36,952 nt of DNA, from the NCBI GenBank assembly GCA_002104985.1, contig MCGO01000301.1:1-36952 (forward strand), read 5' to 3'. Under the pieces are notes generated by a model. That model was not told where the DNA came from. It worked only from the letters and a program-made list of their open reading frames with translations, and did no database searches. How positions within the stretch are numbered: the first letter of the stretch is position 1; the number at the start of each line of letters is the position of its first letter. This DNA is from Rhizoclosmatium globosum (Eukaryota > Chytridiomycota > Chytridiomycetes > Chytridiales > Chytriomycetaceae). Positions 18,802 to 27,734 of the stretch are shown piece after piece. A program made the position numbers and the translations under genes.

Positions 18802-18931
18802 CACATCCAAATTTCCCCAAATCTTTCGATGCTGCTATTAAATACAAGCCGCAACTTATTCCGTCAAATTGTTGATGATAGTCAATGCGAGAACTGGAGG
18901 GCATGGGGACTTGCCGCTTTGTAAAAAGGAT
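18802..18931 (-). pseudogene. Ulp1-like (C48) cysteine protease fragment inside the Mutator-like element
   Basis: The minus-strand frame contains QQFDGISCGLYLIAAS, which fits the active-site end of Ulp1/SENP-family peptidases (oxyanion Gln, then Gly-x-Ser/Asp-Cys-Gly). Peptidases of this family are often carried or captured by eukaryotic transposons. The upstream His and Asp of the triad are not visible, so the fragment cannot be active. The reading breaks off at a possible splice donor (GTAAGT, 18801-18796). Short match; tentative. Confidence 0.4.
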
Positions 18932-19068
18932 GCTCGTTCAGGAACAATCAAAGAATTGATGGCAGATGTTGTAAAGTTCAGTTCCATTAGTTGAAAATGG
19001 CTTGCATGAAGGTAGACATTGAAGAACCTTTCACAGTCGGAATCCATGAGAGACTTACTTAAATAGCC

Positions 19069-19332
19069 ATGGCCGATGCTTTCATGGACCTTGCTTCTTC
19101 AGTTGTTCTTGTCTTTGCCACAGTTTCCGCTGCCGATAAAAATCCTCAACATTATCCAGCCGGAAAACAGCGTTTCGAAACTGCCGCGATTGTTGTATTC
19201 TCTTGTATCATGGGTTCCCTAATGACTCACGATGTCGATATTCAGCTTGTGGATACTGTTCGCGCTTACTCAAGTGGTGCTGGTTACTTTGTGGAAGTTG
19301 ACATTGTTATGGACCCAAACACCTTCAGCTAG
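19069..19332 (+). pseudogene. Captured fragment of a cation diffusion facilitator (CDF) transporter
   Basis: An 87-residue frame. Its first part, ADAFMDLASSVVLVFATVSA followed by YPAGKQRFETAAIVVFS, is the metal-site helix and loop of CDF zinc/manganese transporters. Its second part, THDVDIQLVDTVRAYSSG then YFVEVDIVMDPNT, is the start of the CDF cytoplasmic C-terminal domain. In intact CDF proteins more than 100 residues (the remaining transmembrane helices) separate these parts; here they are fused directly at MGSLM/THD, so an internal deletion occurred during or after capture. It ends prematurely at TAG 19330-19332. It cannot form a transporter. It lies within the Mutator-like element, not in a gene of its own. 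Confidence 0.8.
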
Positions 19333-19591
19333 TAACATTGTATTAAATTCACGAAGGGTGTGGCTTCACTTGCCTTTTTTACGCTGTTTATATAACGGCT
19401 TTCATATAAACTGAACAGGCTTTAAATCTCGCTTTTAAGCATGAGCAATGTAAAGGACTGTAGAGGAAGCGGTGATGGGCATGGAACACGTCAATCTTTT
19501 GTTTCCAGAGCAATCTGTTTTAGTAGTCGGAAAACTCGTCAATAATTGAGATGTATATCACGCTGTTGTTAGACAGAGGGCACACGCATTC

Positions 19592-19804
19592 AATGGGAGT
19601 ACGTCAGATCCAACTCCAGTTTCAGCATCCAGGCAGAGAAATGCCTTTTCAATTGTTGGCAGCATAACATTGATCCTGTTATTTTGTCTAGCTATTGGTG
19701 CGCTTTTATCTTGTTGCAAGCGATATCTGCTACCCACCTGTAAAAGTCTTGTTTCGTCCGAACTTTGTGCACAACAAATTGGTCAACATTCAAGAAGATT
19801 ATAA
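19592..19804 (+). pseudogene. Captured single-pass membrane segment inside the Mutator-like element
   Basis: An open stretch with a Ser/Thr/Pro linker (STSDPTPVSAS) followed by a convincing transmembrane helix (AFSIVGSITLILLFCLAIGA) and a Cys-Lys-Arg stop-transfer (CCKRY), ending at TAA 19802-19804. It resembles the membrane anchor of a type I surface protein. The source gene is not recognised. Confidence 0.35.
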
Positions 19805-19813
19805 GGTTTCTGT

Positions 19814-19960
19814 CTTTTTTTCGTTTATTGTACGATTAAAACAATGGTACGACTCGAATAAGCATCCAAAGTCTATTAGGGAGGGGGAGGACATGTGCTT
19901 GTTTGGGAGGGGGGGGACTCGAATAAGGGCAGGACGGGGGGGTCCCAAATAGAATCTTCC
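19814..19960 (-). repeat. Right terminal inverted repeat of the Mutator-like element
   Basis: Inverted copy of 18442-18588, with the same tip GGAAGATTCTATTTGGGACC on the minus strand and the same two 12-mers. Confidence 0.92.
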
Positions 19961-19969
19961 TTGATGAAA
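19961..19969. repeat. Target-site duplication, right copy (9 bp)
   Basis: TTGATGAAA, identical to 18433-18441, inside the split exon of carboxypeptidase C. Confidence 0.92.
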
Positions 19970-20504
19970 ACTCCTCCAGCTTTTCAATAAGGACATCATA
20001 ACGCTGGAACGCCGTAAAGAATGGATCCACAGCCTCCCTTTTCCTTCGTTCTGAATACTCTGAATCCTGAAACTGAATTTGCTGCTGTTTCAGAGAGCAC
20101 GGCAGAAGCGCATTGAGAGCCACAGTTTCATCGTTATCGCGGGCCCTGACATCAACCTGATCTCCAACGCCCCAGCTATGCGTAAACACCTGTCAAATAC
20201 GATACTAAGATAAGCTCAAAGTGGGGCAATAAAGGGCTAAGTTACATCAAAGTGCTGGTTGAGCTGCTCGGCCTGTCCTTCACTCTCAACTAAACATTCA
20301 TAGAGAGTGGGTGCACTCGATGCTGATAATAACGGCGCTGAAAGGAGAACTGATGCCGCCACTGTCCACAAAGTACTTGCTTTCATCACTCAGGACTTGG
20401 CGGGCAAATGGAACAAAGAGACTTTTTCTAAATATTGAAGGGAAGAGTATCCAGAAATTGAACAGAATAATAAAAGGAAAGGAAAGAGAAATATGATAGA
20501 AACT

Positions 20505-22872
20505 CTAAGCAACCTCTCTGTGTCTCGCAATCTTGACGACCTTGGATGGTTCATCAATCACCAATGTTCCCACTTCGTTCCCTCTGGTCGTTTTGTCTTC
20601 CCCGAAACGAATATACTCTCGACTCAGATGCTCAACAAGCGACACCTGACCAATGTCACTGCCACGAATTTTGGTTACAATATTTCCAACAGATTCTCTC
20701 ATATAGTATAGCGTTCTCAGCGGATTGTCTATCATTTCAACACACTTGTCAATATGGGGACCTCCGCCAACAATTAACATCCATGATGAAACACAGACAA
20801 CAAGCATCACTGTACTGCAAATAAGAATCGCGATCAGTGCAGTAGTGATCCATGCAGGAGCTGTGATTTGTCCCCAACCGTCAGATCCCCGATACGCGCA
20901 CATTGCCGAATCAGTTCCGTCACTTTGACCAAGAACATAGTGTCCAATAATAGCAATAGAGGCTGCTATGCCTTTCCAAGTCGATTGCACGTCATAGAGT
21001 CCAGTATTTGCGTCAATCGCCCAGTTCAACAGAGATACTTGGGGTTGTCTGACAGTGTACGATTTTAAATCGGAGCCATTCATGGCAAGCTGAATTCCCT
21101 GTGCAATCCATCCGGTTATGTTGGAGTACAGCACTTCTGTGCTTCCAAACGCTTGGTGAATGGCGCCAAAGTCGTATTTGATAGAATCTCCTAATGGAAT
21201 AGTGATCTTGTTGTTAACCACAATTTCAATGATAGAATTCATTGTCATGGTTGACCATTCATCAGACGTATATCCAAACGTCAATGTTGCAGCTCCAGAA
21301 ACTACACTAACGAGACATTTCTGATAGACATCGCTTGTGTTGAAGTTGGCCATGTTATGCGTTCCAGCTGGAAGCTTCACTTGGAAACCAACATTATAAA
21401 TTTGACCCCAGTATTCACTTGAGATAATTTTAACTTCGCTATTCTTAGTAGGCGGTGCAGTACTAATAATAGGGTCTGTGCAGACAGATTCTATTAAATA
21501 AGCAATACCCGGTCCATTCATCTCAAACAATCGGCTCGGCGATGCATTCGGTGAAGCCGCTTGACCTCCAATCAACCCTTGGGTCAACGGGAGTCCAAAA
21601 ACTTCCAAAATTCCCCAGTCTGTCTGCGATCCAAGAACCGTCGATAAGTCACTAGTAAAATTCCATGGTGTTCTGTATGTTGGAAGCGTGCATGGAAACG
21701 TTCCAAGATACGTGTTTACCGGTTCCCAATCAATGAAGAATGAAAGTGTCCACATTCCACCTTCTACAAGCAACTGTTTGACAAGTTTAGCTGAAAATTC
21801 AAGAATTCAATGCACTCACCAAAGTGTATAGCAAAAGCCTATTGACAGTGCGACAAGCATCGGGATCTACGTTCGCAAGGCTCGTAAGCGGAGTTCCTCT
21901 CTTGTGCGCCTGTAGTTCAACTGCTGCAAATCCTTTGCGTATAAGCAAGGCCAACTGCCAACCCACGAGTAAAAGAAGCTTCCCCAAAAATGCCATGATG
22001 ATATGAATCAAATTATATAAGCGAATGGAAGGAATAGTCGTGTTTAAAACCACGAGAATAATGTAGTAAATAGCGCCAATGAGACAAGCCTCAATAGCTC
22101 CAAGAGCCAAAACCTGATATTTTGCATTGTCCATAACCAAGCGATAAAGTCTGTACTCTTCAGACTCGAGGAACTTTGTTCGCAAATGATCATATTGAAT
22201 CATCAGTCTTCCAAATGTGGTGTCTAGTTGAGACGACGCAGTGGAATGTTTTGATTTTCCACCAGCGCTTTGACCACTCACGCTACTGCGCTTAGAGTCA
22301 AGTGATAATGCCGTCGCGTTTTGTTGTACGTTACCCTCAAATTTAGATTTGTGTATGATGGCCTGAGCCTCCACCGGTCCCACTAAGCCTTTATTGATTG
22401 CACTGTCATCTTTATCGTCGCTTGCATCACTTTCATTCATACTTTCGTCACTGTTGCCAGGTTTAATCTTTGTAAACGATATTGCCTTCTTCATTCCAGA
22501 TGATTTCGGCTGTTGCTTAGTCTTCGTTATGATTTCCCGTGAATTATATATCGAGGGAACTATAAGTGGCTCAGCGTCTGATTCCTTAGATGGTTCAGCA
22601 AACCGTGCAGATTTTCCGATTGAATCTCGACGCAGTTGAAGTTCTCCCTTGATATCCGAAACGCGTTTGTGCTCGTCTGCAGGAGTCACAGTTTCGATTT
22701 CCTGGTCAGTAGAAACTGGAGGAGGTGATGTTGTCTTTGATGGAATAGACAGGGATCGTATAACCCCTTTAACAAAGGGGTTTGTGTCTTTTGCCCTTGC
22801 AGTATCTAAGTATAGCACGTCTTGGTTGCTTTTGACGGCAGGCTTCGAGGGAAGGGGTGGAGACTTGGGCAT
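20505..22872 (-). CDS. Four-helix membrane protein of unknown family, copy D
   Basis: Exons 22872-21820 and 21773-20505, one 46-bp intron, 773 residues. The N-terminal 200 residues are low-complexity, Ser- and charge-rich and presumably cytosolic (KKAISFTKIKPG). Then come TM1 (AIEACLIGAIYYIILVVL), TM2 (IIMAFLGKLLLLVGWQLALL), TM3 (LLLYTL-LLVEGGMWTLSFFI, split by the intron), an extracellular domain of about 300 residues with several N-glycosylation sites (CTLPTYRTPWNFTSDL, ATLTFGYTSDEW), TM4 (WITTALIAILICSTVMLVVC) and a conserved cytosolic tail (IDNPLRTLYYMRES, IRFGEDKTTRG). I do not recognise the family. It is a tandem paralogue of copy E. Confidence 0.85.
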
Positions 22873-22935
22873 GTGGAAAAGGGATTATCGGAGAATCTCA
22901 AACAAAATCAAAATTTATTTTTAATAGGTAGAGGA

Positions 22936-25271
22936 TTATTGTACCGTACGGGTTTTAGCAATCTTGACGACTTTTGCCGGCTCATCCAACACCAGCGTCC
23001 CAACATCGTTACCTCTTGTGGACTTATCTTCACCAAATCGCACATATACTTTTTCTAAATGTTGAACCAGCGAAATCTGCCCAATATCATCCCCACGAAT
23101 CTTGGTCACAAGTCGTTTGGCGGAATCCCTCATATAATAAATTGTTCGCAGAGGATTATCAATCATAGCAACACAACGGTCGATATGATGTCCACCACAC
23201 ACAACCAAGAGCCAAGAACAAACAACTATGACTTCCATAAGGGCACTGCAAATGAGTCCTACGAGTACAAGAGTAAGAATCCATTGTGGGGCCGAAATAA
23301 TACCGTGTCCGTCAACTCCTGTATTTATAGGTTATGAGACATGTTGTCAATAAAACTAATTGCTTCAATACCTTTGTATATGCACTTTGTGATGTCTGTG
23401 TAATCTGATTGCAACAGAACATAATGCGCCAACACTCCAATTCCTGTCGCGATGCCTTTCCAGGTACTTGGAGGATCATTGAAACCATTAAGATCTTGTC
23501 CCCACAAGTTCAATGATGCTCCCAAAATCCTGTTTGCTGGGTGCTGCATATCATCTGATTCAAACACCATTTCGACGGCCTGAGAAATCCATTTTGTAAT
23601 GCTTTCCTGCTTAAACGTTGTATTTCCGAAAGCGTTATGAATAGCGCCGAAGTCTGTTGTGAAAGAAGACTGTGAATCTAGAAAAAGCTGATTGTTGATG
23701 TTGACGTCTTGGATGTATCCTGCTGTGAAGGAACCCCATTCATCTGATGTATAAGTGAATGTGAGTGTTGCGTCGCCAGTAACAATATTTGCCTGACAGT
23801 TCTGAGTGATATCATATTGAGAATATTGAAACATATTATGCGATCCTGCTGGCATTCTAATTTCTATGCCAACCGTATAAATTGCACCCCAGTATTGACT
23901 CGACAGGATTTTTGAGGTCGTAACAGTTGAATTCGGACCATACACAACAACGGGGTCGGCGCAAACAGCTTCTACTAAGTACGCTAAACCAGGTCCATTA
24001 AGCTGAAAACTTCTTCCTGGTGCAGCGTTAGGTGATGCAGTGATGCCTCCAATGATTCCTGTTGCAAGAGGTAGTCCAACAGACTCCAAAACCGCCATTT
24101 CTGTGTTGGCTGCGGCCCAAAGCGGTAAATTATTGGTAAAGTTCCAGGGAATCCTGTACGTTGGTAAAGTACATGGATATGTTCCGAGATACGTGTCAAC
24201 TGGGATCCAATCCATCATGTAAGATGTGATCCAAAGCCCAACTTCCACAAAAAGCAAGCAAGACATAAAAATTCTGTTGACTGGCCTACAAGATGCGGGA
24301 TTTACATTCGAAATATGTGTAAGTGGAACTCCTCGTTTAGAGCTCTGCATTTCGATTGCGGCGAAACCTTTTCTGACCAGATGGCATAATTCCCATCCCA
24401 ACATGAGGAGTAATTTTCCTTGGAATGAAACAGCTGCGTGAACCAAATTGTAAAATCTGATTGATGGTAACTGATGATTCAACACCACTTGAATAACTAA
24501 TGCGATTGAAGCAAGAATGAGTCCTTGACAGGTCCCCAGAAAGAGAATCTGGTATTTAGCATTATCCATAATCATACGATATATGCGGTATTCCTCTGAT
24601 TCTAAGATCTGAGTTCTCGTTCGTTCTTTGAAGCGCATCATTCTGCCAAACATGGTATCCTCTTCTCGTGAAGATTGAGAGGAACGTTTTGAACGTATTT
24701 GACTAGCTGTTTTACTGAACCCACTTACTTGGGACTCCACTGTTAACGCGCTATAATTTTGCGTCGACAAAATGCTTCTTCCTCTTTCCTTTGGTATTTG
24801 ACTATGATTGCTATCTCCTTCACGGTTTTGCAAGTCGTACTCCAGTTCGCTCCCCTTTCCAACCGCCTCTTGAGTTTCACCTTCCACAAGCGAATCTTCG
24901 TCACTGGACTCACTCTCGCTGTCAGCTTTCATCATTGAAAATGATATTGATTTTTTGACGCGACTCGTGGTACTTTCCGCGCTCATTGAAAACCTCTTTG
25001 GTCCTGGTCCTTTTAGAGCAAATTGAAATGAAGGGCGGCGAGACGTGGGCAATGGTGCAACATCGTTAAGCGGAAGTTTGAGTATTGATCCTTTGGTTGA
25101 CTGGGTGCGCGCGAGGCGAGGTTGTGGAGAGTCAGGTTGGGGAAATGAGGTAATTATTTCCTCTGGAACCGGGGATATTGGTATAAGTTGCACATCCCTA
25201 ACAAAAAGAGCTTCGAGATCTTGACCATCAGTGCGTACTTCTTCTATGGGATCTTGGCTGGCGCTGTTCAT
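22936..25271 (-). CDS. Four-helix membrane protein of unknown family, copy E
   Basis: Exons 25271-23372 and 23318-22936, 760 residues, phases closed. It matches copy D from the segment ESEEYRIYRMIMDNAKYQ onward: TM1-TM3, the loop CTLPTYRIPWNFTNNL, ATLTFTYTSDEWGS, TM4 (WILTLVLVGLICSALMEVIV) and the tail IDNPLRTIYYMRDS and VYVRFGEDKSTRG. The N-terminal 190 residues are disordered and only loosely similar, sharing KKSISFSMMK. The intron lies just before TM4, whereas in copy D it interrupts TM3, so the two genes share no intron. Copies D and E are 64 bp apart on the same strand. The large ectodomain between TM3 and TM4 suggests a receptor or surface-sensing role; that is speculation. Confidence 0.85.
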
Positions 25272-25408
25272 TCTTCAAAGGAAAGATTGGCGCTTCGTTT
25301 TGTAGATCCCTTATGAAACAACCCACGATGGAAAAATTATTTGATGAATAGGATGAATTCTTGTTAAAATAGAGTATGAATACGATATACTGGAGAGTTA
25401 TTGATAAG

Positions 25409-26677
25409 TTATTTTTGAGCATCTGCGTGTAAATGATACAAGAGGTTCACGAAATTGGAAACAACAGTTAGAGAAAGCAACATCATAGTCCACCCCAAAA
25501 CCATTTGATCCGCTAAAATTCCGATTGCCGGCGCGTTTGGCATAGCGTTTCTGACTGTAGGCATTGCAAACAGTAATGTAATACTGAAGACAATCACAGG
25601 AAGCTCAACTTTTTTACCGCTTACCCAAGTTGCATGAGCAACAGCAACAGCCAGTAGAGCCATAGCCCACATTCCTGCCATAATAATTACTGCGAACGTT
25701 TTGACGGTCAGATTTCTCTTTCCAGAAACGGCAATTACAACAACCGTGTTATCATCGTTTGCAATAGGGTCAAATGAAAGAGAATATCTGTAAAGAGTTA
25801 GACGAACATAATGTTTCGTGTAACAGTTGCCAACACAAACCCCATAGGAGCCCCATACAACAATGCAAGAACTGGAACAGCCCTCTGAGCCGCTCCATAT
25901 GTACCTCGCATAACGAACGAGAACGAAAACTCATCAAAGGGATAGTTATTCACATCTGCCTCGAAATTTCAGTTCGACACAGCCACAAAAAAAACCCAAA
26001 CACAAACCAGCATCAATAGCCACAATTCCCGACTGGTCAGTCATAACCTGACCCGACTTAAATGCCATCACAGCGTTATTATAGTTCAACGTGATATTCT
26101 GACTCGTCGTCACAGAGTAATCGTCAAATTCGCCGACAAATAGTCCTTCATCAAACTTTATCAGTTACAATCAAGGAAACCCCCCCACGAACGGACTAAC
26201 CACACGGCGCCATCGTCGTCGAAATCTTGACAACCCCATTCGCAGCATCAACAAACGTAACTCGAACGTACGCTCCAAAGAAACTCTTTGGTTCAATGCC
26301 ACAGTAATCTGGGCTTGGTGTCGTTTTCCAGGACTCAAAGTTCCCCAGTTCTGTCGCTGAGATTCCGAATCTGTTCTTTTTGCTGTTGGTCTGACGGGGA
26401 TATATGTTCAGTGATGGCTTTTTGACAGGGGGTTGAATGGAGGGGTACGCTTTACCTTTCGGATGTTGACTTCCCGAATTGTGACGAGACCACATACGAT
26501 TGCGATAAAGAAGAGAGCAATGAAGGTGACGTGGATTCTCTTTCGGGTTACGCTTGATAGAGTTGGGAATTGCATCTTGATTGAAGGAGGCTTTTTAGTT
26601 TCATCCCTTGAGCCCCCTTTTCCATCTGAAAATTGATGGCAGTTGAACTCTGGGTCGAACTCATTAAATTGCTTCAT
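25409..26677 (-). CDS. DUF4436-type membrane protein
   Basis: Exons 26677-26456, 26417-26201, 26145-26008, 25955-25841 and 25787-25409; lengths sum to 283 codons with closed phases. The product has a cytosolic N-terminus, TM1 (VTFIALFFIAIVCGLVTI), a beta-rich extracellular part with NITLNYNNAVM and YPFDEFSFSF, then three C-terminal helices. The pattern MPTVRNAMPNAPAIGILAD before the last helix and the YPFD motif are those I associate with DUF4436, a family of unknown function in fungi and actinobacteria. The assignment is from memory of the family pattern. It is divergent from the CaaX protein gene, with 283 bp between starts. Confidence 0.75.
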
Positions 26678-26960
26678 TTTTTCGTATATTCTTCTTTGAA
26701 TAAATCTATAACGGAAGCTTATTCCTGTATAATAAGAGTCACGACCATCTCATAATTATACCCTCCCGTTCTCGTCCTGTCTCGAATTCTTATCCACCAT
26801 CACCTCCATCTCGTCAAACGATAAATTCAATCTATTCCCTTCACAGAATAGCAATCCTCTTCTTTTCCCTCGTCACATGAATATTGTCATTGATTTACAA
26901 CCCTTCCCACCCCTCCCACACCAACCACCACCACCTTCTCCTCCTTCCCCCAAAAACAAA
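26678..26960. promoter_or_regulatory. Shared divergent promoter region
   Basis: 283 bp between the DUF4436 gene (minus) and the CaaX gene (plus). It is rich in CT/CCA tracts just upstream of the plus-strand start, a pyrimidine-rich pattern common in fungal 5' leaders. No specific element is claimed. Confidence 0.4.
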
Positions 26961-27332
26961 ATGCCACCAAAGAAACGCCAACCCCTCACCCGCAAACCCG
27001 CCGCCTCAAAAACAACACGCGTAACCAAAAAGTCGTACGCAGATGCAGCCCGTTCCGCACGAACCTACGCGGACGCAGCACGCACCGCCGCGCTCTCCAC
27101 GCCCCCGGAAAGCCCGTCAACGATCAAAAAGAAGCCGGGGAGGAAGCCGAAACGTCGGTCTAGTGTTGAAGATGATGATGATGAGTTGTTTGGGAAGAAG
27201 AAGGGGTCGGTGAAACGTGGGAAACTGGGTTTGAAACCAAAGAAGAAGGTTTCGTTTAGTCATCCTGTTGCGGAGACGAAGGCGAAGGAGGATGCGGGGT
27301 CTTCTTCTGGAGGGTTTTGTGTTGTGATGTGA
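26961..27332 (+). CDS. Small Lys-rich protein with C-terminal CaaX box
   Basis: 123 residues from the ATG at 26961, chosen over the in-frame ATG at 26877 because it has the fungal context CAAAATGCC and the upstream stretch encodes only Pro-rich leader-like sequence. The protein is strongly basic (MPPKKRQP, KKKPGRKPKRRSS, KKKGSVKRGK), with a tandem YADAARSAR/YADAARTAA repeat, an acidic EDDDDELF patch and the C-terminus GGFCVVM. Cys-Val-Val-Met fits a farnesylation CaaX motif, and the basic cluster could aid membrane binding. PGRKPKRR is also AT-hook-like, so a nuclear role is an alternative. No family recognised. GC content is higher than in its neighbours. Confidence 0.7.
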   Translation: MPPKKRQPLTRKPAASKTTRVTKKSYADAARSARTYADAARTAALSTPPESPSTIKKKPGRKPKRRSSVEDDDDELFGKKKGSVKRGKLGLKPKKKVSFSHPVAETKAKEDAGSSSGGFCVVM

Positions 27333-27734
27333 TTTTTGGTGGTGTGAGGACGAGGGAGCTTTTATACTCTCTTTTTAAGTTATTTGTTAGGGTAGAAGCT
27401 GGAATAAATAGTAATGTGATAGTGCGAGCGCGTGTTTTTTGGGATTAACTTGAGACCATACGTTGCACTTTATTTTGCAAATATTTGAGTCTATTAGAAG
27501 GTACGAAATTGTTCTTGTCTGCGAGTGTGTTTTTCTTGTGTGAGTACGTAGGAGGAACGAAAAGATCGAGAAGGGGTAGGACGTGGTTTTTTAATTCAAG
27601 TTCTTGGGGAAACTAAAGTGAAGAAAAGGGGGGCTGAGTTTAGAAACAACGAAAGAAAATAGGGACACAACATAGAACAAATGGGAAGCAAAAAAGACGT
27701 GCTATTGAAATAATAAGGAGGGGGGAAAAGATGC
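27333..27734. other. Convergent intergenic region
   Basis: About 400 bp between the stops of the CaaX gene and the carbonic anhydrase gene. AATAAA at 27403-27408 is a likely poly(A) signal for the plus-strand gene. No other feature seen. Confidence 0.5.

Larger units (their letters stand above)
18442..19960. mobile_element. Non-autonomous Mutator-like element carrying gene fragments (Pack-MULE-like)
   Basis: A 1519-bp insertion bounded by about 147-bp inverted repeats (18442-18588 and 19814-19960) and a perfect 9-bp target duplication TTGATGAAA. The tips read GGAAGATTCTATTTGGGACC. The outer 115 bp or so of the two repeats are nearly identical, which fits a recent insertion. No transposase frame is present, so it must be mobilised in trans. 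The internal 1.2 kb contains pieces that look like ordinary genes: a cation-diffusion-facilitator fragment (19069-19332, plus), a Ulp1-like peptidase stretch and Lys/Arg-rich tail (18931-18613, minus) and a single-pass membrane segment (19592-19804, plus). Gene capture inside long-TIR, 9-bp-TSD elements is what defines Pack-MULEs in plants; assignment to the Mutator superfamily here rests on TSD length and TIR length only. Confidence 0.85.
16908..20386 (-). pseudogene. Membrane-anchored M14 carboxypeptidase disrupted by a transposon (copy C)
   Basis: Exons 20386-20246, 20189-19961 plus 18432-18368 (one exon split by the insertion), 18320-18019, 17975-17543 and 17492-16908. If the element and one copy of its 9-bp duplication are disregarded, the lengths sum to 585 codons with every phase closed, so nothing else is broken. 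The signal peptide (MKASTLWTVAASVLLSAPLL), HAREWIS zinc motif, GIDFHSYGQ His and GFTIELRS Glu are all present. Unlike copy B, the C-terminus is a long Ser/Thr stalk followed by one membrane helix (VFSILAIVLIVFIAVIASV) and a short cytoplasmic tail, so the ancestral enzyme was a cell-surface ectoenzyme. The break falls in the propeptide-encoding exon, so this allele should give no active enzyme unless the element is spliced out. Confidence 0.9.

Noticed and set aside
18442..19960. Reading the 18.4-20.0 kb segment as host introns of the carboxypeptidase
   Set aside because: The ends are inverted repeats flanked by a 9-bp duplication, not GT-AG sites, and the other paralogues have continuous exon there.
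26877..26960. An upstream in-frame ATG extending the CaaX protein by 28 residues
   Set aside because: The extension is Pro-rich leader-like sequence, and the ATG at 26961 has a better fungal start context.
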